NCBI GenBank assembly: GCA_964570205.1
Contig: CAZMXI010000196.1
Location: 1 to 8,511 of the forward strand
Length of the DNA stretch: 8,511 nt
Reading direction: 5' to 3'
Source: CAZMXI01 sp964570205
GTDB lineage: Bacteria > Planctomycetota > Phycisphaerae > Tepidisphaerales > Tepidisphaeraceae
Shown here: one piece after another, positions 1-7,705 of the stretch
Layout of the letters: every line of letters begins with the position of its first letter
Numbering within the stretch: position 1 is the first letter of the stretch
The notes under the pieces: generated by a model
Databases searched by the model: none
Told to the model about the DNA's origin: nothing
What the model saw: only the letters and a program-made list of their open reading frames with translations
Made by a program: the position numbers and the translations under genes

Positions 1-376
<376 letters not shown>

Positions 377-442
377 GTTGGTGCAATCCTTAAGTGGTTA
401 TCAGACGAACGGATCGGTAAACTCGATCCACGAAAGGCGTAA

Positions 443-470
443 AGTCTATTCGCCCGTGATGACCTGTAAA
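443..470 (-). promoter_or_regulatory. Candidate sigma70-type promoter of enolase
   Basis: Read on the minus strand, TTTACA (465-470, five of six matches to the -35 consensus) is followed after 16 bp by TAGACT (443-448, four of six matches to the -10 consensus). Transcription would start near 436 and leave a leader of about 60 nt before the enolase ATG at 376. The match is moderate and I have no transcript data, so this is a suggestion based on position and sequence. Confidence 0.35.
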
Positions 471-581
471 GGGGCGTTGCGAACCAGCCCGCCACCTCAG
501 TCCGATTCATTCGGGATCGGCCAAGTGCGGTATTGATGATTCGCTGGGTGGACGTTCTTAGGCGAGATCTGGCCAGTGCTC

Positions 582-597
582 ATGGCATGCATGCCAT
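582..597. repeat. 16-bp perfect palindrome
   Basis: ATGGCATGCATGCCAT is a perfect inverted repeat with no spacer, centred between 589 and 590. The flanking bases (C at 581, A at 598) do not extend it. It lies 32 bp past the kinase stop codon and about 110 bp upstream of the candidate enolase -35 element. In RNA it could fold as a 6-bp stem with a UGCA loop, but no U-run follows on either strand, so it is unlikely to be an intrinsic terminator. A binding site for a dimeric regulator is possible, as is chance. Confidence 0.55.
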
Positions 598-629
598 AAA
601 TGCTGCCAAAACAGTAGGATAGGCCGCCT

Positions 630-2453
630 TCACCCCGTTGCGAGCGGCAGTCTCAATACGAACGCTGCGCCATCACCGTCGCCTTGCTGAAGCGTCAGGT
701 CGCCGTGCATCTCCCTCGCCAGCCGACGGCTCAGCGCCAGCCCGAGTCCCACTCCCAGCGCTGAATTGGCTGCATCTTTAGCACTCTTGCAGAACGGACG
801 AAAGAGTCTGCGCGATTCCTGCTGCGAAATCCCGGGTCCGTGGTCGCGCAGGCGAATCGTGGCGAATCGGCCGTTGCCCTCCGCCTCCAGGTGCAGATCG
901 CGGTCGGCCGCGCTGGCGGCGTACTTGGCGGCATTGTCCACCAGGTTAAACAGGATCTGCTCCACCGCCGAGGCATCGGCCCGCACCGTCACCTCGCTGG
1001 CGTCCCCAGGCAGCGTCACACACAGCCGCATGCCTGCCTGCTCGGCCCGCTGCACCAGCCTGCCCTTCACGCCCTCGATCAACTGCGGCAACGGCAACGG
1101 CTCGATCCTCGCCCGGGCCCGGCCACGCTCGATGCGCGAATAGGCCAGCACGTTCTCCACCAGATGCCCTAGCCGATGGGCCTCGCCGCGCAGGGTGGCC
1201 AGGTATTGCTTTCGAGTTGGTTCATCGCGAACCATCCCCTCTTCGAGCATCTCGGCGTACATGTTCACCGTCGTCAGCGGCGTACGCAGTTCGTGTGTCA
1301 CCGCCGACACGAACGCGCCACGCCGCTCGCTCAGGCGGATCGCTCCCAACAGCAGCGCGCCGACCGCAACCGACCCGACCATGACGCACGCCCAGGCGGC
1401 CAGCAGCGTCAGCTCGATCGGCGAGAACGTCCAGCTTGCACGCGCAGACAGCCCTCCCGCCATCAGCATGACCGGCAACGATGCAAGCCTCCGTGATTGC
1501 CTGTCCTGCGAATCCGTCGTCCCTGGAAGCAGCCGTGCCTCCGGCAGCAGGTCGCGCGTGCTTTCCAGGAGCAACCCGCGAATTGCGTCCCAGTTGAGCC
1601 ACACGCCCTGAAAGTAATCTGCCTCGTCGATCGTCACTCGCCTACCCAGCACCAGACGATCACCCATCCACAGCGGCCGCATCACGCCCTCGCGCACGCT
1701 GCGGTTCTCAGCCAGCACCGCTGATTGCCGGCCGGGGTTGTACATCTGCGCCTGAACGTTGCTCATGCTCCGGGCCTGCCATTCCTTGACGCTGCGCTGT
1801 TCCTGCACGGCCTGCGAGAGCTGGTTTGCGCTGTTCTCCACCAAGGCATCGTTGGCGGGGGCCGCGTAATTCAGCGTGTTGCCAAGGGCCAGCGGCGGCC
1901 CGTCCGGCTCATTGGGCGGCAGCGCGGCCGCCAATACCTCTGGTTTCAACGACGCAGAAAACTGTCCCAGAAGCCGGTCCGCCCCCCGGATTGCCTCCCT
2001 CGCTTGAACGCTCTTGCTGGCCAGGTCGCGCAGATTGCCCGTCGGAACCTGCGGACTGGAGACCACCCCATTGGGCTCAATCTGAAAATGCAGCAGAATC
2101 AGCGGCGATTCGTTCACCAGCAGCGGCGACGGCACCAGAACCTCGCCATACTGCACCTCATTGAACATCCGTGTGTAGGCGCGCTCGGCCGGCCGGAATG
2201 AGCTATAGGCGAAGTACGGCCGGGCGGTTTCCTGCGCGATCAGCGGCGACATCGCCGAATCCATCCGCCACAGTGCCAGGCGCACGTTCTCCTCCGCCTG
2301 CGCCTGGCGCTCCAGGCGCAGGACTGTCAGGCTGATCCACGCCATCGCGGCGAACGCCATGGCAATGCACAGCCCGAACACCATCCATAACAGCCAACCT
2401 CGCCGCATAGTTACGCCGTGTCCTTTTCTGACCCGCCAACGGGTGATCCTCAC
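630..2453 (-). CDS. Membrane sensor histidine kinase of a two-component system
   Basis: This is the sensor kinase partner of the response regulator just upstream. It would autophosphorylate on a histidine and pass the phosphate to that regulator. The 607-residue protein has a first membrane segment at about residues 20-43, an outer region of about 300 residues (44-345) with no domain I recognise, and a second membrane segment at about 346-373. The HisKA H-box follows almost at once, with phospho-acceptor His387 in THELRTPL. The ATPase domain shows the N-box (LVDNAAKYA, about 504-512), the G1 box DHGPG (537-541), LFRPF (550-554) and the G2 box GVGLGLAL (567-574), so it should be active. No HAMP or PAS domain fits between the second membrane segment and the H-box. 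The GTG start overlaps the regulator stop as GTGA. An ATG at 2408 (codon 16), with AAAAGGA upstream, is a credible alternative and gives a cleaner N terminus. The signal sensed is unknown. Confidence 0.93.
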   Translation of the reverse strand: MRITRWRVRKGHGVTMRRGWLLWMVFGLCIAMAFAAMAWISLTVLRLERQAQAEENVRLALWRMDSAMSPLIAQETARPYFAYSSFRPAERAYTRMFNEVQYGEVLVPSPLLVNESPLILLHFQIEPNGVVSSPQVPTGNLRDLASKSVQAREAIRGADRLLGQFSASLKPEVLAAALPPNEPDGPPLALGNTLNYAAPANDALVENSANQLSQAVQEQRSVKEWQARSMSNVQAQMYNPGRQSAVLAENRSVREGVMRPLWMGDRLVLGRRVTIDEADYFQGVWLNWDAIRGLLLESTRDLLPEARLLPGTTDSQDRQSRRLASLPVMLMAGGLSARASWTFSPIELTLLAAWACVMVGSVAVGALLLGAIRLSERRGAFVSAVTHELRTPLTTVNMYAEMLEEGMVRDEPTRKQYLATLRGEAHRLGHLVENVLAYSRIERGRARARIEPLPLPQLIEGVKGRLVQRAEQAGMRLCVTLPGDASEVTVRADASAVEQILFNLVDNAAKYAASAADRDLHLEAEGNGRFATIRLRDHGPGISQQESRRLFRPFCKSAKDAANSALGVGLGLALSRRLAREMHGDLTLQQGDGDGAAFVLRLPLATG

Positions 2454-3139
2454 GCGAACATATAGCCTTTCCCCCTCACCGTCAGGATGATCCTGGGCTG
2501 CGCGGAGTCGTCCCGGAGTTTCTCCCGCAGCCGCGCGATGTGCATATCGATCGTGCGCGTGTCCATCCCGCGCGGCTCGATGCGCCAGACGCGGGCCAGG
2601 ATCTCATCCCGCGAGATGGCCCGGCCCCGGTTCCGCACCAGATACCCCAGCAGTTCCACTTCCTTCTCCGAAAGCTCGCTTCGCACCCCGTCCGCGAATC
2701 GCACTTCACACCGCGACAGATCCACCACGCCCTTCGGAATGCTCACCCTGCGGATGTCCAGCGGGCGCTCCGGCGAGCGCCGCAGCACCGCCTCGATCCG
2801 CGCCAGCAGTTCCTTGATGCTGAACGGCTTGACCACATAATCATCCGCGCCCAGCCTCAGCCCCCGAATTCGGTCGTTCTCCTCCCCTTTGGCCGTCATG
2901 ATGATGACCGGAAGCGTCGGCCGGGCCGCGCGAACTTCCCGCAGGATTTCCAGCCCCAGCATGCCGGGCAGGATCAGGTCCAGCAGCACCAGGTCGCAAT
3001 CCGCGCTCATTGCCTGTGACAGACCCTCATCCCCCGTGGCGGCCTCAAGGGCCTCGCAGCCGTGAAAACGCAGCGCGTCGGCCACCCCCCGGCGGATTGC
3101 CGCATCATCCTCGATCACCAGAACTTGCCGGCTGGACAT
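2450..3139 (-). CDS. OmpR/PhoB-family DNA-binding response regulator
   Basis: This is a cytoplasmic transcription regulator, 229 residues long as usual for the family, activated by phosphorylation from the kinase encoded directly downstream. The receiver domain (about 5-118) has the acidic pair Asp11/Asp12, phospho-acceptor Asp54 in LVLLDLILPG, Thr82 and Lys104 in VVKPFS. The C-terminal winged-helix domain (about 128-229) has the family pattern LSEKEVELLGYL, then the recognition-helix region TRTIDMHIARLREKL, then the wing VRGKGYMF. The ATG at 3139 is preceded by GGAAAG with a short spacer. The stop codon overlaps the kinase start by 4 bp, which implies translational coupling. The family includes PhoB/PhoP, and a phosphate uptake operon lies in the same window, but sequence alone does not show that this is the phosphate regulator. 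Confidence 0.95.
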   Translation of the reverse strand: MSSRQVLVIEDDAAIRRGVADALRFHGCEALEAATGDEGLSQAMSADCDLVLLDLILPGMLGLEILREVRAARPTLPVIIMTAKGEENDRIRGLRLGADDYVVKPFSIKELLARIEAVLRRSPERPLDIRRVSIPKGVVDLSRCEVRFADGVRSELSEKEVELLGYLVRNRGRAISRDEILARVWRIEPRGMDTRTIDMHIARLREKLRDDSAQPRIILTVRGKGYMFA

Positions 3140-3148
3140 AGGCTTTCC

Positions 3149-3166
3149 GTTGTTAAGTCCAACAAC
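3149..3166. promoter_or_regulatory. Inverted repeat just upstream of the response regulator start
   Basis: GTTGTT (3149-3154) and AACAAC (3161-3166) form a perfect inverted repeat of 6-bp arms separated by 6 bp. It ends ten bases upstream of the regulator ATG, next to its ribosome binding site. As RNA it could form a weak hairpin near the start codon; as DNA it could be an operator, for example for autoregulation. The arms are short, so chance occurrence is quite possible. Confidence 0.3.
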
Positions 3167-3202
3167 AGTCTACCTTGAACGCTGCCGTGACGACGTAAAC
3201 GG

Positions 3203-3208
3203 ATTGTA
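3203..3208 (-). promoter_or_regulatory. Candidate -10 element of the two-component operon
   Basis: On the minus strand TACAAT (five of six matches to the -10 consensus) lies about 64 bp upstream of the regulator ATG. I find no matching -35 at 16-18 bp, which would suit an activator-dependent promoter or mean that the site is not real. The same TACAAT, inside the shared word TTACAATC, forms the candidate -10 of the phosphate operon at 8397-8402. The regulator may also be read from the promoter of the upstream membrane-protein gene. Confidence 0.25.
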
Positions 3209-3236
3209 ACATTCTCCCCGCTCTGGCCGGCGATGA

Positions 3237-4112
3237 TCACCTGCCCGCCGCCTCTTTTTCAGCCTGCCTCTCCCGTTCCCAGCGTCGCACCATCCACAAT
3301 CCCAGGATCGCGCCTGCTGGGCCGGCGCTGGCGTAATCCAGCGGCAGCGGGCGGGCCATCGCCGCAAAACCGCCTCGGATAGTGCCGATCTCGATCCCGC
3401 TCGCCCCTGCGTTCAACAGGTACCCCGCAATGCCCACCACCAGAGGCGGTAGCCAGTGCCAGCCCGCGGGGCTGGCGGGATAAAGGAACTGCGCCAGGAC
3501 CGGTCCGAAAAACGAAGCGATGAACACCGCGGCCCAAACCTGCTGCTTCTCCTCGGTGCGCGCAATCAGCCCCATCAACAGCGCCGTCGCCAGGGCCTGC
3601 ACGGCCAGCGAACCCAGGGCTGGTCCGTCCGGATACAGCCTCTCCCTGTTGAGCCCTGCAACGGATTCGCGGTCGCGGATCAGCCCGCGCAGATACATCG
3701 TTCGCAACACGAACCAGCAGGCGCCGATCAGCATCGCCAAGATTGCCGCCTCAACCGCCAGCTTCACAAATAACGCTCCCGGCGAGCCGTGCGATAGCCC
3801 CCACAAGATCGTGTCGCGAATATCGCCCACACGCGCTGACCAAGCTCCGAGCCCCAGACAGCCCGCCGCCAGCCCGGCGTTGAAGCGCACCATCCCTGCA
3901 ATCGTCGTGCCCACGAGAACCGCTGCGGCCATGGTCAGCAGCAGAACCAGCAGCGCCAGTACCGGCGAAGGTTGCTGCAGCACGCCGCCCTCAAAACCTG
4001 GCCGGCCAGGAAATCCAAAAAAGCTCCCGGACACCCAGAAGATGGCGAACGCCAGCACGGCGGCTCCCACCAGTAATATCCGGGCTCGCTGATATGCGTT
4101 TAGAATTTCCAT
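3237..4112 (-). CDS. Multi-pass membrane protein of unknown function
   Basis: I do not recognise this 291-residue protein. It has about seven or eight hydrophobic segments, at roughly residues 12-34, 50-73, 78-91, 112-137, 165-184, 190-211, 219-237 and 260-275. Charged loops lie between them, notably LRGLIRDRESVAGLNRERLY at about 141-160. The tail is short and strongly charged (RRWERERQAEKEAAGR) and probably cytoplasmic. No signal peptide, catalytic motif or metal-binding cluster is evident. I chose the ATG at 4112 over an in-frame start at 4268 for three reasons: the longer form would overlap priA by some 80 bases, its extra 52 residues look non-coding, and AGGGAA (4119-4124) sits 6 nt upstream of 4112. 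The gene lies 97 bp before the response regulator on the same strand, so it may share a transcript with it. Its role, whether transport, lipid handling or envelope, is open. Confidence 0.8.
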   Translation of the reverse strand: MEILNAYQRARILLVGAAVLAFAIFWVSGSFFGFPGRPGFEGGVLQQPSPVLALLVLLLTMAAAVLVGTTIAGMVRFNAGLAAGCLGLGAWSARVGDIRDTILWGLSHGSPGALFVKLAVEAAILAMLIGACWFVLRTMYLRGLIRDRESVAGLNRERLYPDGPALGSLAVQALATALLMGLIARTEEKQQVWAAVFIASFFGPVLAQFLYPASPAGWHWLPPLVVGIAGYLLNAGASGIEIGTIRGGFAAMARPLPLDYASAGPAGAILGLWMVRRWERERQAEKEAAGR

Positions 4113-4140
4113 GAACGGTTCCCTAACAATCGTGCGAGCG

Positions 4141-4148
4141 GTTATACT
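4141..4148. promoter_or_regulatory. Overlapping divergent -10 elements (bidirectional promoter)
   Basis: The 73-bp spacer between the two divergent genes holds one TATA core readable both ways. On the plus strand TATACT (4143-4148) and on the minus strand TATAAC (4141-4146) each match five of six bases of the -10 consensus. Predicted starts near 4155 (plus) and 4134 (minus) would give leaders of about 30 and 22 nt to the chosen start codons at 4186 and 4112. The -35 matches are weak in both directions. The geometry also supports those start codons over the longer upstream alternatives. Confidence 0.45.
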
Positions 4149-4185
4149 CTCGATGGCCGGGTGCAACATTAGCACAAATGCTCTC

Positions 4186-6555
4186 ATGGATACAGACCTC
4201 ACCCTCTTTCCCGACGCCGACCCGGTTCCCAGGTGCTCGCCCGCCGGCCCCTTCGCCGCCGTCGCCATCGAACGCAGTCTTGATCGCGTGCTCGACTACG
4301 CCATTCCTCCCGCCTTTGTGCACTGCCTGCGGGTCGGCCAGCGCGTCAAGGTCCCCCTCGGCCGGGGCAACAAGCCGGTCCACGGCTACGTCGTGTCCAT
4401 CCACACGGCCGCCACGACCAGCGCGAAGATCAAACCCCTGCGCACCATTGAGGATGACCGCGTGTTGCTCACCGAGTCGCTGCTCCAGCTCATCCGCTGG
4501 ATGAGTCGTTACTACTGCTGCCCGTTGGGCATGGTTATCGAAAGCGTCATTCCCGCGTCAGTGAAGAAGAAGACCGGCCTCACCTACACCCGCATGGTGC
4601 GCCTCACCCAGCCGCACGAAAACATCCAGGCCATGCTCGATAAAACCCGAGCGCCCAAGCGGCGGGCCATTCTCGCCAGGCTGCTCGAGATCCCTGCCGA
4701 CGCCGCCATCGAGCTGACTCGTCTGGCCTCCCAGGCGGGCGCCACCGTGCCCACTGTCCGCAAACTCGTCAAGGCTGGCCTCATCGCCATCACCCAGAAG
4801 CCCGATTATGGCCCCGACTCGCCCGCCGGCACCGTATCCGTCGCCGAAACGCACCCGGTCTTGACGCTCAATGAGGATCAGCGGAGGGCATGCGATGATC
4901 TGGCCGCGCGCATTCCCGCCGGTTTCTCGGTGAACCTGCTGCATGGCGTCACCGGCTCGGGCAAGACCGAGGTGTACCTGCGCTGCATCGAGCAGGTGGT
5001 GCGATCCGGGCGACAGGCCATCGTTCTGGTTCCCGAGATCGCCCTGACCCCCCAGACCGTCGCCCGTTTCGCCGCGTGGTTCCCTCGCGTCGCCGTGCTG
5101 CATTCTGGCGAAACGGCCTCCAGACGGCATCGCTTCTGGCAGCAGGCGCTTCAGGGGCAGGCCGATGTCGTCGTTGGCACACGCTCGGCCATTTTCGCCC
5201 CGTTTCCCAACCTCGGGATCATCATTGTCGATGAGGAGCACGAAAGCACCTACAAGTCCTGGGACAAGTCCCCCTACTACCATGCCCGCGACATCGCCGT
5301 GAAACGTGCCCAGATCGAGGGCATCCCCGTCATTCTCGGCTCCGCCACCCCCTCCCTAGAATCCTACTACCGCGCCACTCAGACCTCTCCCGCCGCTTAC
5401 CACCTGCTGTCGCTGCCTCGCCGCGTGCGCAACCTGGAACTACCCAAGGTCGAACTGGTGGACATGAAATACGAGGCGAAGATGCACCGCCCGGCCGTCC
5501 ACCTGATCTCGCAGCGGCTTTCGCACCTGCTTCGAACCACCGTCAATGACCGTCAGCAGGCCATTCTCCTGCTCAACCGCCGCGGCTATTCCAGTTTCGT
5601 CCACTGCTCATCCTGCGGCCATGTCGTCCAGTGCAAGTACTGCGACTGCACGATGACTTATCACCGCTCGGCCGATGTCCACGCCACGGGCGCCAAGTTC
5701 GATGAAGCCCGCAAGACCGGCCAGCTCCATTGCCACTACTGCCTGGCCGTCAACACTCTGCCCGTCGCCTGCCCCGAATGCGGCAAGAAGCTGTCGCTGA
5801 TCGGCATGGGCACCCAGCGCGTCGAGGAGGAACTGGCCCGCAGGTTTCCCGATATCGCCTTCGCCCGCGTGGATACCGACACGATGCGGTCGGCTGAGGA
5901 TTATCGAGATGTATTCGACCGGTTTCGCCGCGGCGAGGTCCAGGTGCTCCTGGGCACGCAGATGATCGCCAAGGGACTGGATTATCCCAATGTGACGCTG
6001 GTGGGCGTGATCAGCGCTGATACCGCACTGGGCCTGCCCGATTTCCGCGCGGCCGAGCGCACATTCCAACTCATCACCCAGGTCGCCGGCCGCGCCGGCC
6101 GAGGCGACATCTCCGGGCGGGTGGTCCTCCAGACATTCATGCCCGACGACCCCACCATTCAGTCGGCCATTAAACAGGATTATGAGGGTTTCGCCGCCCG
6201 CGAGATCCAGGCTCGCCGCGAAGTCGGCCTGCCCCCGGCCACCCGCATGGTCCGGATCCATCTCCGCGACCAGGACATCGAGAAGCTACAGGACCGCGCC
6301 CAGAAGCTGCACGATCTGCTCAATGCCGCCATCGCCTCGGATTCGCAGCTTTCGGCCGGCAAACCACCGATCGTCATTAAGGGCCCCATGCCCTGCGCGG
6401 TCAACCGCATCGCAGGCTATCACCGGTTCCAGATCCTTCTGCTCTGCCCCAGCGCTGCCGCCCTTCAGCGCATCCTGTATGCCGCGCGCCAGCGGAAAGC
6501 GTTCGCCGACAGCGAAAAGACCGCGGTGGACGTGGATCCGATCTCCCTGCTCTGA
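4186..6555 (+). CDS. priA: PriA, primosomal replication-restart helicase
   Basis: PriA is a 3'-to-5' superfamily-2 DNA helicase that recognises stalled or collapsed forks and starts reloading of the replicative helicase. From the ATG at 4186 the protein has 789 residues, slightly longer than the E. coli enzyme. The N-terminal DNA-binding domain opens with AAVAIERSLDRVLDYAIP. The helicase core has Walker A GVTGSGKT (254-261), Walker B DEEH (349-352), SAT (386-388), LLGTQMIAKGLDYP and motif VI QVAGRAGRG (632-640). The zinc-binding region has all eight expected cysteines, at about 474, 477, 483, 486, 516, 519, 529 and 532. The spacing between 486 and 516 is longer than in E. coli. A longer frame opens at 4111, but the predicted -10 at 4143-4148 lies inside that extension. 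No clear ribosome binding site precedes 4186, so the exact start is uncertain. Confidence 0.97.
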   Translation: MDTDLTLFPDADPVPRCSPAGPFAAVAIERSLDRVLDYAIPPAFVHCLRVGQRVKVPLGRGNKPVHGYVVSIHTAATTSAKIKPLRTIEDDRVLLTESLLQLIRWMSRYYCCPLGMVIESVIPASVKKKTGLTYTRMVRLTQPHENIQAMLDKTRAPKRRAILARLLEIPADAAIELTRLASQAGATVPTVRKLVKAGLIAITQKPDYGPDSPAGTVSVAETHPVLTLNEDQRRACDDLAARIPAGFSVNLLHGVTGSGKTEVYLRCIEQVVRSGRQAIVLVPEIALTPQTVARFAAWFPRVAVLHSGETASRRHRFWQQALQGQADVVVGTRSAIFAPFPNLGIIIVDEEHESTYKSWDKSPYYHARDIAVKRAQIEGIPVILGSATPSLESYYRATQTSPAAYHLLSLPRRVRNLELPKVELVDMKYEAKMHRPAVHLISQRLSHLLRTTVNDRQQAILLLNRRGYSSFVHCSSCGHVVQCKYCDCTMTYHRSADVHATGAKFDEARKTGQLHCHYCLAVNTLPVACPECGKKLSLIGMGTQRVEEELARRFPDIAFARVDTDTMRSAEDYRDVFDRFRRGEVQVLLGTQMIAKGLDYPNVTLVGVISADTALGLPDFRAAERTFQLITQVAGRAGRGDISGRVVLQTFMPDDPTIQSAIKQDYEGFAAREIQARREVGLPPATRMVRIHLRDQDIEKLQDRAQKLHDLLNAAIASDSQLSAGKPPIVIKGPMPCAVNRIAGYHRFQILLLCPSAAALQRILYAARQRKAFADSEKTAVDVDPISLL

Positions 6556-6559
6556 GCGG

Positions 6560-7642
6560 TCAGTTCCCCAGGAGCTTCTGAATCACGCTGTGGGTCAGCA
6601 TGTAGGTCACCGCAGCCATGAATGCCGCGCAGGGGATCGTCAGAATCCACGCCATGACGATCCGCTCGCCCCATATCCACCGCACCGACCGCACGCCCTT
6701 GGTCGTTCCGACGCCCAGGATGGCGCCCGTGATCGCGTGCGTCGTCGAGACCGGTATGCCCCAGTGCGTTGCCACGATGATTGAAGTGGCCGCCGCCGTC
6801 TCAGCGCAGCATCCGCCCACCGGCGCCAGTCGCGTGATCCCCGAGCCCATGGTCTTGACGATGCGCCAGCCCCCGAACATCGTCCCAAGTGCAATCGCGC
6901 CGTTGCAGGAGAGGATGATCCACCACGCCACGTTGTGGTTGTGGCCGAAGAGGTTGAACGCGTTGGCCCACGACTCGGGATCCGGGTGGGTATACGTGCC
7001 CATGCCGGTCGCCACCAGCAGCATCACGATGATGCCCATGGTCTTCTGCGCGTCATTGCCGCCGTGCCCCAGCGAGTAGATGGCCGCAGAGAGGAGCTGA
7101 AGCCGCCTGAACAGCTTGTCCACCTTGTGCGGTGTCGCTCGGCGGAACAGCCAGGAGACCAGCACCATGTTGAACACCCCAAGCAGCATTCCCCCAAGGG
7201 GCGCCAGCACAATGAACACGAGAAGGCCCGCCCACCCCGAATGCCAGTTCTCCGGACGGGTCAGCACGCCGAAACCGGCCTTGGCTATGGCCGCCCCGGC
7301 GAGCCCGCCGAACAGCGCATGGGATGAACTGGTGGGCAGCGCCAGCAGCCAGGTGATGATGTTCCAGATGATGGCTCCCATCAGCCCGGCGAACACCACG
7401 GCAATATCGATGGTCATCTTGTCGATGAGCCCTTTGCCCACCGTGTCGGCCACCTTTGTGCCGAAGATGAACGCCGCGACGAAGTTGAAGAACGCCGCCC
7501 ACACCACCGCCTGCGTCGGCGTGAGCACCCGCGTGCTCACAATGGTCGCGATCGAGTTTGCCGCATCGTGAAAACCGTTGAGGAAATCGAATACCAGGGC
7601 CACGAAGATGATGAAGATGACCAATGCCAGCAGCGATGTCAT
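6560..7642 (-). CDS. pit: PiT-family inorganic phosphate transporter
   Basis: This is an inner-membrane permease of the PHO4/PiT family, which takes up phosphate, usually as a metal-phosphate complex, driven by an ion gradient. The 360-residue protein shows both halves of the family's internal duplication. The N-terminal signature is NGFHDAANSIATIVSTRVL (22-40), and its counterpart GHGGNDAQKTMGI lies at 192-204. Each half also has its serine-threonine loop: PTSSSHALFGGLAGA (103-117) and PVSTTHAITGAILGVG (297-312). About ten membrane segments are visible. The length fits the shorter bacterial PiT proteins, which lack the large central loop of eukaryotic members. The ATG at 7642 has AGAGAG some 10 nt upstream. 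It lies 63 bp downstream of the DUF47 gene on the same strand, so the two are probably one operon. Its stop is 4 bp from the priA stop on the opposite strand. Confidence 0.95.
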   Translation of the reverse strand: MTSLLALVIFIIFVALVFDFLNGFHDAANSIATIVSTRVLTPTQAVVWAAFFNFVAAFIFGTKVADTVGKGLIDKMTIDIAVVFAGLMGAIIWNIITWLLALPTSSSHALFGGLAGAAIAKAGFGVLTRPENWHSGWAGLLVFIVLAPLGGMLLGVFNMVLVSWLFRRATPHKVDKLFRRLQLLSAAIYSLGHGGNDAQKTMGIIVMLLVATGMGTYTHPDPESWANAFNLFGHNHNVAWWIILSCNGAIALGTMFGGWRIVKTMGSGITRLAPVGGCCAETAAATSIIVATHWGIPVSTTHAITGAILGVGTTKGVRSVRWIWGERIVMAWILTIPCAAFMAAVTYMLTHSVIQKLLGN

Positions 7643-7705
7643 GGCGGTGTTCTCTCTTGAGCAGCTTCCTTGGGACTGGAATCGACGCCCACGAATCCGG
7701 GCCGG

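Larger units (their letters stand above)
377..629. other. Intergenic region between the histidine kinase and enolase
   Basis: This 253-bp gap follows the kinase stop and precedes enolase, both on the minus strand. It holds the enolase ribosome binding site, the candidate promoter at 443-470 and a perfect palindrome at 582-597. I see no convincing small gene. The short plus-strand frames here have no family resemblance and run over the enolase start. I also see no GC-rich stem followed by a U-run that would mark an intrinsic terminator for the kinase operon. Confidence 0.6.

Noticed and set aside
582..597. Palindrome as a rho-independent terminator of the kinase operon
   Set aside because: It is not GC-rich enough, leaves only a small loop and has no U-run on either side.
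1176..2201. Several open frames on the plus strand opposite the histidine kinase
   Set aside because: They are antisense to a gene with intact kinase motifs. Their translations are rich in R, H, Q and P, as expected from out-of-frame reading of GC-rich DNA, and show no family pattern.
630..3139. Naming the pair phoR/phoB outright
   Set aside because: The kinase lacks the PAS domain of typical PhoR, and gene adjacency to the phosphate operon is loose. The regulator family has many members with other roles.
4111..4185. N-terminal extension of PriA to an ATG at 4111
   Set aside because: It would overlap the start of the divergent gene and include the predicted -10 of priA. The extra 25 residues show no resemblance to the PriA N terminus.
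4113..4268. N-terminal extension of the membrane protein to a start at 4268
   Set aside because: It would overlap priA coding sequence, adds low-complexity residues and skips the well-placed AGGGAA ribosome binding site before 4112.
5608..6261. 217-codon minus-strand frame inside priA
   Set aside because: It is fully antisense to the conserved PriA helicase and zinc regions. Its composition is explained by the codon bias of priA.
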